Source of the DNA: Fervidicola ferrireducens
Lineage (GTDB): Bacteria; Bacillota; Thermosediminibacteria; Thermosediminibacterales; Thermosediminibacteraceae
Assembly (NCBI RefSeq): GCF_001562425.1
Contig: NZ_LOED01000010.1
Location: forward strand, 1 to 64,000
Direction of reading: 5' to 3'
DNA: 64,000 nucleotides
The notes below the pieces were generated by a model. That model saw nothing but the letters and a program-made list of their open reading frames with translations, made no database searches and was not told the origin of the DNA. The first letter of the stretch is position 1; each line of letters starts with the position of its first letter. Below are positions 54,635-63,201 of the stretch, in pieces. Made by a program: the position numbers and the translations under genes.

Positions 54635-55198
54635 ATGTACTGGGATTTTCCGGGAGAAGAAAATACTGAAAATACCCTTGCCGTGGTGAAAAAAGCGGTA
54701 AAAGAAAGGAATATAAGGCACGTGGTGGTGGCATCCACGGAAGGCCGCACCGCTAAGGCTTTCTTCGAGGCAAATTTGGGAGTGAATCTGGTGGTGGTCA
54801 CCCATGTGTGCGGATTTTCCAGGCCCGGTGAAATGGAGTTTCCCGAGGATTTGAGGCAAAGGCTGTTAAATTCCGGAGTGAAGGTCCTCACCACCACCCA
54901 CGTGCTTTCGGGAGCAGAAAGGGGTATCAGCCGGAGGTTCGGCGGGGTCTATCCGGTGGAGATTATAGCCAATACTTTGAGGATGTTCGGCCAGGGAGTT
55001 AAAGTCTGCGTTGAGATAGCGACGATGGCCCTGGACGCGGGGATGATACCTTACGGCGAGGATGTAATCGCCGTCGGCGGAACCGGGACGGGGGCGGACA
55101 CCGCCATAATCATCAGACCCTCCCACGCCGCCAGCATTTTCGATACATGGATTTCCGAGATACTGTGCAAGCCGGCAAAAAGGAAAAAGGAATCATAA
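54635..55198 (+). CDS. Pyruvate kinase C-terminal-domain-like protein (COG1751 type)
   Basis: 187 residues matching only the C-terminal alpha/beta domain of pyruvate kinase: ALAVVKKAVKERNIRHVVVAST, EGRTAKAFF and VAVGGTGTGADTAIIIRP. The catalytic barrel is absent, so it is not a pyruvate kinase. Such stand-alone proteins are common in archaea and clostridia and have no known role. It follows lysC by 43 bases and may be cotranscribed. Confidence 0.75.
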   Translation: MYWDFPGEENTENTLAVVKKAVKERNIRHVVVASTEGRTAKAFFEANLGVNLVVVTHVCGFSRPGEMEFPEDLRQRLLNSGVKVLTTTHVLSGAERGISRRFGGVYPVEIIANTLRMFGQGVKVCVEIATMALDAGMIPYGEDVIAVGGTGTGADTAIIIRPSHAASIFDTWISEILCKPAKRKKES

Positions 55199-55230
55199 AA
55201 CCCCATTCCCGGGCAGGGAATGGGGTTTTT
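55197..55230. terminator. Bidirectional terminator between COG1751 and symporter genes
   Basis: AAAACCCCATTCCC pairs with GGGAATGGGGTTTTT around CGGGCA-type loop, with T runs on both strands. Confidence 0.92.
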
Positions 55231-55246
55231 ACTTACGTAACTCCTC

Positions 55247-56461
55247 TCAGGCAACTTCTTTTTTGAGTTCCCCTTCCGTTGCGGCCACCACCACGGACCC
55301 AGCAATGTCGCCGGTGACGTTGATGCAGGTTCTCGCCATGTCGAGGATGCGGTCTATTCCACCGATGATGGCTATTCCTTCCAGAGGAAGTCCTACCGAC
55401 TGCAATACCATCGTCAGCATTATGAGGCCCGCACCGGGAACTCCGGCAGTTCCTATGGAAGCTAATGTGGCGGTAAGCACTATCACCATCTGCTGGGAAA
55501 GCGTAAGGTCTATCCCGAACACCTGGGCCACGAAAAGGGCGCAAACCCCCTGGTAGAGGGCCGTGCCGTCCATGTTGATGGTGGCCCCAAGCGGCAGCAC
55601 AAAACTGCAAATGGATTTAGAAACCCCCAGGTTCTTTTCGGAACTTTCCATGGTGACGGGAAGGGTTGCCGAACTGCTGCTGGTGGTAAAGGCCATAACC
55701 ATTGCCGGAGCTGCACCCTTAAAAAATTTAATCGGGCTCATCCGCGCAAACAACCAGACCAGAGTCGAGTAAACCAGCCCGGCGTGAAGGGCGCAGCCTA
55801 GATATACCGTGATAATAACCTTCAAGAGTGGAAGGAGAACAGCCGGCCCGTTTGCAGCTACTACCGGCACTATGAGGGCGAATACGCCGATGGGCGCGTA
55901 TTCCATGATTATTGCTACTATTTTGTAGCTGATTTCGGCAAGGCTGTCGAAGAAGTTTAAGACCGGCTTACCCTTTTCGCCCACAAAGGTTATGGCTATT
56001 CCGATGAATATGGCGAAAACTATAATCTGCAGCATGTTTGCGTCCACCATGGCCTTTACCGGGTTGGTGGGGACGATTCCCAGCAGGGTTTCAACGATAG
56101 AGGGGGCTTTGCTCACTTCCACCTTGGCATCGTGCGGCAAAGTCATCCCCAATCCGGGGTCTAAAATATTTCCCAATATTAATCCCAAAGTTACGGCAAA
56201 TGCCGTCGTCAGAAGATAGTAAGCAAGGGTCTTGATTCCGATTCGGCCCAGTTTTCCTACATCGCCGGTGCTGGCGGCACCCACCACCAGCGATGAGAGC
56301 ACCAGGGGCACTATTATCATTTTGATTAAGTTGAGGAAAAGGTCCCCGAAGGGCTTGATGTAAGTTGATGCGGTCCCGGGAGAGGAAGTGAAAAAGAGGC
56401 CGACGATAATACCGAGTACAAGGCCTATTAAAATTCTTGTGGTAATGCTTAACCTTTTCAC
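55247..56461 (-). CDS. Dicarboxylate/amino acid:cation symporter (DAACS, GltP/GltT type)
   Basis: 404 residues. Eight transmembrane helices and two hairpins; the serine-rich hairpin (FTTSSSSATLPVTME), NMDGTALYQGVCALFVAQ (TM7, Na+ site) and the GVPGAGLIMLTMVLQSVGLP hairpin are diagnostic. Members import glutamate, aspartate or C4-dicarboxylates with Na+ or H+. It is a single-gene unit. Confidence 0.94.
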   Translation of the reverse strand: MKRLSITTRILIGLVLGIIVGLFFTSSPGTASTYIKPFGDLFLNLIKMIIVPLVLSSLVVGAASTGDVGKLGRIGIKTLAYYLLTTAFAVTLGLILGNILDPGLGMTLPHDAKVEVSKAPSIVETLLGIVPTNPVKAMVDANMLQIIVFAIFIGIAITFVGEKGKPVLNFFDSLAEISYKIVAIIMEYAPIGVFALIVPVVAANGPAVLLPLLKVIITVYLGCALHAGLVYSTLVWLFARMSPIKFFKGAAPAMVMAFTTSSSSATLPVTMESSEKNLGVSKSICSFVLPLGATINMDGTALYQGVCALFVAQVFGIDLTLSQQMVIVLTATLASIGTAGVPGAGLIMLTMVLQSVGLPLEGIAIIGGIDRILDMARTCINVTGDIAGSVVVAATEGELKKEVA

Positions 56462-56565
56462 TTATTTCCCTCCTCAATCGTATTTTTTAGAAAAAATAGT
56501 TTTGAAAGCGCCAGGATCAATTGAAAAGGAAAATTTAGATATCGACGATATCTTCAAAGGTAGCG

Positions 56566-57117
56566 TCAAGAGGGGTTTTCGGTGCCGCAGGCACTTTGGA
56601 CCATCGAGTCCAGGACCTCCCTGGTGACCTGGCCTTCGACGCGGGACTTAATTACTCCGTCTTCGCCCACCAAAAACGTCGTGGGGACCCCCCGTATGAG
56701 GTAGGACCGGACGGTCTCGGCCTTTTCGTCCAGTAAAACCTTAAAGGTGTATCCCTTGTTTTCAATGTAAGTTTGGACTTTGTCGGCGTTTCTATCGAGG
56801 TTTATCAAAAGGACCTCCACGTTCTCGGGCTTTGAGCGGTAAAATTCTTCGAAGTCGGGCATTTCGGCGAGGCAAAAGGAACAGTTGAGCGACCAGAAGT
56901 TGAGCACCACCGTTTTCCCTCTGAAGTCCGAAAGGCGGACCGTTTTGCCGGATAAGTCTTTCAGTTCAAAATCGGGGGCAGGGTAGCCTTCATAAGGGTT
57001 GGTTTCGGTTTTGGTATCTGCGTTTTCATCTTTTAGCGTCTGACACCCTGCAAGGCTGAAAACGGTGAGGAATGCTAGGACCAGAAAAAGCAGGGCTTTT
57101 TTCTTTTTTGAAGGCAA
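56566..57117 (-). CDS. TlpA/ResA-like thioredoxin-fold lipoprotein
   Basis: 183 residues from a TTG (GGAGGTG upstream). A lipobox (SLAGCQ) anchors it outside. The AhpC/TSA-Redoxin fold has the redox motif in SLNCSFCLAEMP, a CxxC preceded by Asn, not the usual WCxPC, and the cis-Pro GVPTTFLV. It would reduce extracytoplasmic disulfides with electrons from the CcdA protein encoded 14 bases upstream. Confidence 0.88.
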   Translation of the reverse strand: MPSKKKKALLFLVLAFLTVFSLAGCQTLKDENADTKTETNPYEGYPAPDFELKDLSGKTVRLSDFRGKTVVLNFWSLNCSFCLAEMPDFEEFYRSKPENVEVLLINLDRNADKVQTYIENKGYTFKVLLDEKAETVRSYLIRGVPTTFLVGEDGVIKSRVEGQVTREVLDSMVQSACGTENPS

Positions 57118-57131
57118 TTGTCACACCTCCG

Positions 57132-57800
57132 CTAAAGTAATCCGAAAAACAAAATTGCCCCCATCAATATCAGGATGCCTCCCGCTGCTTTCTGGAAAAG
57201 AGGCATACCGCGGCGAATTTTGGGCATTATACTCGTAATTTTTTCTGCAACCAGTGCCAGCAGTAAAAAAGGAAGCCCTAAACCTGCAGAAAAGACCGAA
57301 AGCAGAAAGGCGCCCGAAACCGCATGCTGGGTGCTCCCTGCGGTGAGGAGGACCGAGGCAAGGACGGGACCCAGGCATGGCGTCCAGCCCAGGGAAAAGG
57401 AACACCCCATGATGAAGGCGGAAAGAGGAGTAATTTTGTGAAAATGAAAATGCAGCCGTTTTTCCCTCATCAAAAGAGGGATTTGAAATCCGCCGACCAG
57501 AAAGACTCCGAAAAATACGACGAAAACCGAAGCGATTTTTGAAAGTAAAAGGCGGTTTACAAGGAGAAACCGGCCCAAGGCTGTTGCGGAAAGCCCGAGC
57601 AAGATGAAAATCAGCGAAAATCCGGAAATAAAACCCACGCTGTTTGTTATTAAGGTTACCTTTTTGTCCTGAGCGCGGATATCCCCTCCCGCCAGAATAG
57701 AAAAGTATAAAGGCAGAAGCGGCAGGGTGCAGGGAGAAAAAAAGGAGAGAATACCCGCAAGAAAGACGGTCCACGTGCCTATCTGGCTGATTTGAGACAT
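57132..57800 (-). CDS. ccdA: CcdA-type thiol:disulfide electron transporter
   Basis: 222 residues with six transmembrane segments. The two redox cysteines lie in FSPCTLPLLPLY and GWTPCLGPVLAS, each with the family's Pro-rich context. It carries reducing power from cytoplasmic thioredoxin across the membrane to the TlpA-like lipoprotein. The ATG at 57800 follows GAGAGGGG. In 57801-58072 I see no other gene; an AT-rich stretch leads to the next ribosome binding site. Confidence 0.92.
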   Translation of the reverse strand: MSQISQIGTWTVFLAGILSFFSPCTLPLLPLYFSILAGGDIRAQDKKVTLITNSVGFISGFSLIFILLGLSATALGRFLLVNRLLLSKIASVFVVFFGVFLVGGFQIPLLMREKRLHFHFHKITPLSAFIMGCSFSLGWTPCLGPVLASVLLTAGSTQHAVSGAFLLSVFSAGLGLPFLLLALVAEKITSIMPKIRRGMPLFQKAAGGILILMGAILFFGLL

Positions 57801-58072
57801 CAAAAAAGCCCCTCTCAGCAGTTGCTTACATAAAAATTATAACATATTACCGGCATTTTTACATTACTGCGATTATTGTTGCAAAGTTTTAATCGTCGGC
57901 AATGATAAAAAAGTATTAAAGGAGCGAATAGTATTACTTGCCAAAGCAATTGCTACTATAGAAATAGACCGATGAGACCTTTTTACCATTTTTAAAAAAT
58001 ACCCCGAAAAACAAAAACCGGTGTCGTATTTTTGTAATAGGACAAGAAATTAAAGAGGAGGAGGGATTCTCG

Positions 58073-58783
58073 ATGAAGAAATTAGCTTTTAAAGGTCTTG
58101 CACTTGCGCTGGTGCTGCTTTTTGTGCTTTCCGCGGCTGCGGTAGCTATGCCAAAACAGAAGGTCGAAAAAGCGAAGGTAAAGAGCGAGGTTCAACTGAA
58201 ACAGGAAAAAGAATTGAGAAATAGAGAGATTACAAAGACAAAGACGGCGGAAGCTGTAAAAGCGGCGGTTAAGGAATTTAAGGGCAAAGTAGTGCTTAAC
58301 AAAAAGGAAATGAAGTTCGATGTTCCGCCGGTGATAAAAGAAGGAAGAACCTTGATTCCGGTGAGGGCCATAATGAATGGTTTTGGTGCGACGGTTACGT
58401 GGGATGAAGTGTCTAAAGCGGTTTACGTGGAAAACGGTGATGTAAAAATAACGATTGTGGTGGGGAGCCTCACAGTCTACGTGAACGATAAACCCGTCAC
58501 GCTGGACGTGCCGGCCCAGATAATAAATAGCAGGACTTTCGTTCCTTTAAGGTTTTTAAGCGAAGCACTGGGCAAGAAAGTGGATTACGATGAAAAGACC
58601 GGCGACATAACCATTGAGGAAGGACAAGAGGAAGTAGAGGATGATTTAGACGAAGCAGAGTTGAATGAAGAAGTGGAAGACGCGGCTGCAGCCGAAGAAA
58701 ATGCAGGCAGCGAGCAGGACGAAGGGGTCCAAGATGAAACCAACGATTTGGAAAACGAACAGCAAACAAACAACGAAGAATAA
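58073..58783 (+). CDS. Exported stalk (copper amine oxidase N) domain protein with acidic tail
   Basis: 236 residues. A signal peptide (MKKLAFKGLALALVLLFVLS, cleaved near AVAM), a charged helical stretch to about residue 75, then one stalk repeat pair (PPVIKEGRTLIPVRAIMNGFG; VPAQIINSRTFVPLRFLSEALG) to about residue 182. The last ~50 residues are rich in Glu, Asp and Asn. It has no hydrolase domain, unlike the related gene at 17.9 kb. It is probably a wall-associated protein of unknown role. Confidence 0.82.
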   Translation: MKKLAFKGLALALVLLFVLSAAAVAMPKQKVEKAKVKSEVQLKQEKELRNREITKTKTAEAVKAAVKEFKGKVVLNKKEMKFDVPPVIKEGRTLIPVRAIMNGFGATVTWDEVSKAVYVENGDVKITIVVGSLTVYVNDKPVTLDVPAQIINSRTFVPLRFLSEALGKKVDYDEKTGDITIEEGQEEVEDDLDEAELNEEVEDAAAAEENAGSEQDEGVQDETNDLENEQQTNNEE

Positions 58784-58784
58784 T

Positions 58785-58822
58785 AAACCGGACATCCCCG
58801 CTTAAGGCGGGGTGCCCGGTTT
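58785..58822. terminator. Bidirectional terminator between the stalk-domain and coiled-coil genes
   Basis: AAACCGGACATCCCCGC and GCGGGGTGCCCGGTTT pair around TTAAG, followed by AATTTAAT. Confidence 0.85.
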
Positions 58823-58825
58823 AAT

Positions 58826-59914
58826 TTAATATTTCTTCAGATACAAAATTAATTTGTGTTCTTCGGTCGAAATTGAAGTAATTTTGAGGTCATAGGGCAG
58901 GGGCGGCGGAGTGAAGGAAAGGTCGATGTTTTTGGTAAGGTCCTGAATTACTTCAGGGGGGAGAGTGACACCTTTAAATTCGACTTTGATGGGCTCAATC
59001 TTTATGCGGTTGTTGCTTAAAAGTTCCAGTCGGCACGTTACCGAGTATAATATCTGGCCTTGCGGACCTTTTTCGGACACGGTGATGCCTTCCGGACCGA
59101 AGGTGAAAAAGGCGTTTTTCAGTCTTTCGTTGCTCGCAAGCAGCTTTTCGGTTATGCTCCTGTCGGTGAATTCCGCCCTGGCTGTCAGCGTAAGGTAATT
59201 TACTTTCAGGTTGTCGGGGCTGATGCTGCTCCACGGGAGCGAAGAAAAATTCTTTAAAAGATAGTCCAGAGAAGGCAGGACTTCCTGCCAGTTTTTGCTG
59301 GTATTTTCCAGAAATGATGGGTTGTCGAGAATTTTTCTGGCGTTGATGAGTTCCTGCTCTTTTTTGGTTCTAGTATCCATGAGTTCTTGCAGGGTCTTTT
59401 TTGTCTGGTCCTCCAAGGCCCTAATTTCATTCTGTTTTTCCATAATGAAGGATTCCTCCTGTTTTTGCAGAAGAAATAGATTCCTGGTTTCGGAAATCAC
59501 ATTATTATAGTATTCTAGCAAAAACACGATGTTGTCGAACCGCCTTAAAAAATCCCCGACGTTTTCGGCGCCGACCAGCACCGAAAGAAAGGTTCCAATG
59601 CCGTTTTTGTAGCTGAAGACTATCCACCTTGCAAGTTTTTTCCTGTTTTCTCCCAACTTTACCGATAAGCGATTGATTTCGGAGCGCTTTAAGGCAAGTT
59701 CCTTTTCAAGTTCTTTTTTCTTTTCGGCAAGTTCGCCCAGCTTTAGATTTATGGCGTGGATTTTCGAATCCAGCCTTAAAATCTCTTCTATCAATTTCTG
59801 CTCGGATTCGTTTTGGGTTAGCACGGGTGGTGCTAAAAAGGCAAGAAGCGTGCGATTGAAGAAAAACGCTAAAAAAAACAGCGAAAGTAAAACCGCCAAA
59901 GCTTTACGTGCCAT
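58826..59914 (-). CDS. Secreted or membrane-anchored coiled-coil protein, function unknown
   Basis: 362 residues if started at the ATG at 59914. A signal or anchor (ALAVLLSLFFLAFFFNRTLLAFL) is followed by a long coiled coil to about residue 205 (heptads around LDSKIHAINLKLGELAEKKKELEKEL). This half resembles the CwlO/EnvC-type coiled coils that regulate wall hydrolases. The C-terminal half (from about 215) is a globular domain I do not recognise, with no NlpC/P60 or LytM motif. It may regulate rather than cut the wall. Confidence 0.65.
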   Translation of the reverse strand: MARKALAVLLSLFFLAFFFNRTLLAFLAPPVLTQNESEQKLIEEILRLDSKIHAINLKLGELAEKKKELEKELALKRSEINRLSVKLGENRKKLARWIVFSYKNGIGTFLSVLVGAENVGDFLRRFDNIVFLLEYYNNVISETRNLFLLQKQEESFIMEKQNEIRALEDQTKKTLQELMDTRTKKEQELINARKILDNPSFLENTSKNWQEVLPSLDYLLKNFSSLPWSSISPDNLKVNYLTLTARAEFTDRSITEKLLASNERLKNAFFTFGPEGITVSEKGPQGQILYSVTCRLELLSNNRIKIEPIKVEFKGVTLPPEVIQDLTKNIDLSFTPPPLPYDLKITSISTEEHKLILYLKKY

Positions 59915-60060
59915 CAAAGATTCCCGACCTTCAGAAAAGATTTTCTTTACTAAAAATATTCTACACAATAAAAGATATTCCCTTTCTGCCTTAATTTATT
60001 TCCCGGGTTTATTGTATAATGGAATTGTGTAAAGAATCGAGTAAGAGGGGGACTGCTTTT

Positions 60061-61086
60061 ATGAATCTAAGCGAAATAAAGAAAAACGCCCGGGAAAAGA
60101 TGAAAGGCTACTGCAGGGTCTGCAAGGTATGCGACGGAGTAGCGTGTGCGGGGGAAGTGCCGGGGATGGGTGGTGCCGGCACCGGGGCTTCCTTCCGGGC
60201 CAACGTAGAGGCTCTCGCCAAAGTAAAGCTAAACATGAGAACCCTGCACGGAGCGAAAGACCCGGACATAAGCACGGAACTCTTTGGGAAAAAGCTTTCG
60301 ATGCCGATACTTGCGGCACCTATTACCGGTTCCGATTACAACATGGGGGGCGCGGTGCCGGAAGAGGAGTTTATCAAAATGGTGATATCCGGCAGCAAAG
60401 CCGCCGGTACCTTGGGGATGTGCGGCGACTGAGGGAATCCGCTCTTTTACGATTCGGGCCTTAAAGCCATCGAAGGGGAAAACGGCCACGGGATAGCTAT
60501 CATGAAACCCAGGGAAAATGAGGTTTTGCTGAAGATGGCCCAGAGGGCCAAAGGCATAGGTGCTGTGGCCGTGGGCATGGACGTGGACGGAGCGGGATTG
60601 GTGACCATGGCATTGATGGGGCAGCCGGTGGGGCCAAAGACCTTCGAAGAATTAAAGGATATCATATCCAAGGTTGACATGCCTTTTATAGTCAAGGGGA
60701 TAATGACGGTGGATGAAGCAGAAATTGCCTATAAAGCCGGAGCTTCGGCCATAGTCGTTTCAAACCACGGAGGGCGGATCCTCGATTTCACGCCGGGAGT
60801 GGCGGAAGTTTTGCCGGCCGTAGCGGAAAAATTCAAGGGAAAGATTACAATTTTGGCCGACGGCGGCGTGAGGTCAGGAGTTGATGTGCTGAAGTACCTG
60901 GCTCTCGGCGCCGATGCGGTGCTGGTGGGAAGGCCCGTGATAATCGGCGCTTACGGCGGGGGGATGGAAGGAGTTAAGCTGGTCCTGGAAACCATGGCGA
61001 AGGAACTTTATCAGGCGATGATACTGACCGGCTGCAGGGATATATCTTCAATCGGTTCCCACATAATTTACAATTCCAATAGGTAA
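60061..61086 (+). CDS. FMN-dependent alpha-hydroxy-acid oxidoreductase-like gene with one in-frame UGA
   Basis: 341 codons if the TGA at 60430-60432 (codon 124) is read through. The first part holds the clostridial N-terminus (CRVCKVCDGVAC) and PILAAPITGSDYN; after the TGA come MDVDGAGLVTMAL, VKGIMTVDEA, the catalytic SNHGGR and the FMN site LADGGVRSGVDVLKYLALGADAVLVGRP. Both halves are undamaged in one frame. The UGA context is MCGD-UGA-GNP, giving a CxxU motif. It could be selenocysteine or a nonsense mutation of glycine (GGA to TGA). AGAGGGGG precedes the ATG. Confidence 0.75.
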
Positions 61087-61093
61087 CGAACGA

Positions 61094-61124
61094 GCCCGGC
61101 AACCTTCTCTGGTGCCGGGCCTTT
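61094..61124. terminator. Bidirectional terminator between the FMN enzyme and ychF
   Basis: GCCCGGCA (61094-61101) pairs with TGCCGGGC (61113-61120), then CTTTA. Confidence 0.8.
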
Positions 61125-62217
61125 ATACATTAAATCTGAAGAAAATCACGTCCCCGTCCCTCACCACGTAATCCTTGCCTTCCAAACGCACAAGACCTTT
61201 TTCTTTTGCGGCCTGCTGGCTTTTGCACGCCATGAGGTCTTCGTAAGAGATAACTTCCGCCCTTATAAATCCCCGCTCGAAGTCACTGTGAATTTTTCCC
61301 GCCGCCTGAGGTGCTTTGGTGCCTTCCCGTATTGTCCAGGCCCTGACCTCTTTCGGACCGGCGGTGAAAAAGGTGATAAGGCCGAGGAGCCTATATCCCG
61401 CCCGGATGAGGCGATTGAGGCCCGGCTCTTCAAGTCCGTAAGCCGAAAGGAGTTCGTTTCTTTCCGCATCGTCAAGTGCAGCCAGCTCCGCCTCAATTTT
61501 GGCGCAGATTGAGATAACTTCGGCCCTTTCTTTTTGGGCGTATTCCATTACTTTTTTCACCATTTCATTTTCTTTGCCCGAGATGAGGTCGTCTTCCGAT
61601 ATATTGGCGACGTAGATTACCGGTTTTGAGGTGAGGAGGCTAAGCTGTTTTACGATTTTTGATTCTTCCTCATCAAGTGGTAAAGCCCTGGCGGGTAAAT
61701 TGTTTTCCAGCGTCTCTTTCAGGCGCTCGAGCAACGAAAGCTCTTTTTGATACTGCTTGTCTCCCGATTTGGCCTGTTTTGCTACCTTATCCCGGCGCCT
61801 TTCCAAAGTTTCCAGGTCGGCAAAAATGAGCTCTAGGTTTATGGTTTCGATATCCCTTATCGGATCTACGCTGCCATCCACGTGGACCACGTTGGGATCT
61901 TCGAAACACCTGACCACGTGGGCTATTGCATCGACTTCGCGGATGTGGGAGAGAAATTTATTGCCGAGCCCTTCTCCGCGGCTTGCACCTCTTACAAGGC
62001 CCGCTATGTCTACGAACCTGATGGTGGCGGGCGTCACCTTTTGAGGATTTTCCAATTTTGCGAGTTCTTCCAGCCTGCGGTCCGGCACAGCTACAACTCC
62101 CACGTTGGGTTCTATGGTGCAGAAAGGATAATTGGCGCACTCGGCTCCGGCTTTGGTAATGGCGTTGAAAAGGGTGCTTTTGCCAACATTGGGCAATCCT
62201 ACGATGCCTATCTCCAT
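61123..62217 (-). CDS. ychF: YchF/OLA1-type ATPase (Obg family)
   Basis: 364 residues, the usual length. G1 [16 protein letters not shown]3 [10 protein letters not shown], and YVANISEDD in place of the NKxD motif, which is why the family prefers ATP. A coiled-coil insert (about 125-200) and a C-terminal TGS domain ([35 protein letters not shown]-type text) follow. It binds ribosomes and takes part in stress responses. GGAGCC lies upstream of the ATG. Confidence 0.96.
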   Translation of the reverse strand: MEIGIVGLPNVGKSTLFNAITKAGAECANYPFCTIEPNVGVVAVPDRRLEELAKLENPQKVTPATIRFVDIAGLVRGASRGEGLGNKFLSHIREVDAIAHVVRCFEDPNVVHVDGSVDPIRDIETINLELIFADLETLERRRDKVAKQAKSGDKQYQKELSLLERLKETLENNLPARALPLDEEESKIVKQLSLLTSKPVIYVANISEDDLISGKENEMVKKVMEYAQKERAEVISICAKIEAELAALDDAERNELLSAYGLEEPGLNRLIRAGYRLLGLITFFTAGPKEVRAWTIREGTKAPQAAGKIHSDFERGFIRAEVISYEDLMACKSQQAAKEKGLVRLEGKDYVVRDGDVIFFRFNV

Positions 62218-62378
62218 TTTAAGGCTCCTTTCAAGGGTTTTAGTCTCACTTTCTGTATTATACCAGCCTTAAACTGACCTGTAAACTAAAAAGCCCTATA
62301 GCAAGTCTGAAGGATTTTTTCCTCCGGCATAGAAATAAATAATAATCATTATAGAAAAAACTTTGATGGAGGTTGGAA

Positions 62379-63173
62379 ATGAGGTATAAACTGGTAGTAA
62401 CGGATTTGGACGGTACGCTGCTCGACGACAAAAAGAACGTATCCGAAGCTAACATGGAGGCTATAAAAAGGATAAGGGACTCGGGCATTTTATTTACCGT
62501 TGCTACGGGCCGGGGCGAAAGGGCGGCACGTCACTTTCTGGAGCTCCTGGAAATTGACATACCGGCCATTCTCTTTAACGGCGGTGAGATTTTCGATCGA
62601 GGAAAAGGCCCAGTATATTCGAAGTACCTGCCAAAGCCGATTTACAAACTCGTGATAGACCATTTCATCGAAAGTGAAGTCGGAATAGTTGCCTTCTGGC
62701 ACGACAAAATTTTTATTGCCGACTTTAAGCCAGCCCACGAAATTTACCTGAACAGGGAAAAGGTGAAGTACGAAAAGGTGGATGACCTTAAGGACATAGA
62801 TGTGGTAAATAAAGTGATATTGGTGGGTGACGTGGGTTACTCCATAAGAAAGATGAGGGAACTTGAAAAAAGGACGGGAATTAGCATAAATTACGTGCAG
62901 TCTGAAAAATTTTACCTCGAGGTTTTGCCGGATGGCGTTTCCAAAGGGGAAGGCTTAAGGCGGCTTTGCGATATTCTGGGGATTGAAAGGCAGAGCGTGG
63001 TGGCGATAGGAGACAACATGAACGACCTTTCGATGATCAATTTTGCCGGGCTGGGAGTTGCTGTAGCAAATGCTGAAGAACCTGTAAAAAATGCAGCAAA
63101 ACTTGTGGTGCCTTCAAACAACGAGGACGGTGTTGCATATCTGTTGAACAAAATAGCAAAAGGCGAGATTTGA
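62379..63173 (+). CDS. Cof-type HAD-IIB hydrolase
   Basis: 264 residues from the ATG at 62379 (GGAGG upstream). HAD motifs: I VTDLDGTLLDD, II VATGRG, III the lysine in LPDGVSKGEGLRRL, IV GDNMNDLSMI. The cap inserted between II and III is of the IIB type. Substrates of Cof phosphatases are varied sugar phosphates or cofactors and cannot be set here. Confidence 0.93.
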   Translation: MRYKLVVTDLDGTLLDDKKNVSEANMEAIKRIRDSGILFTVATGRGERAARHFLELLEIDIPAILFNGGEIFDRGKGPVYSKYLPKPIYKLVIDHFIESEVGIVAFWHDKIFIADFKPAHEIYLNREKVKYEKVDDLKDIDVVNKVILVGDVGYSIRKMRELEKRTGISINYVQSEKFYLEVLPDGVSKGEGLRRLCDILGIERQSVVAIGDNMNDLSMINFAGLGVAVANAEEPVKNAAKLVVPSNNEDGVAYLLNKIAKGEI

Positions 63174-63201
63174 TAAATAAAAAAAAGAAGGGGGCTTTTG
63201 G

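Noticed and set aside
54635-55198. Pyruvate kinase
   Set aside because: Only the C-terminal accessory domain is present; the catalytic barrel motifs are missing.
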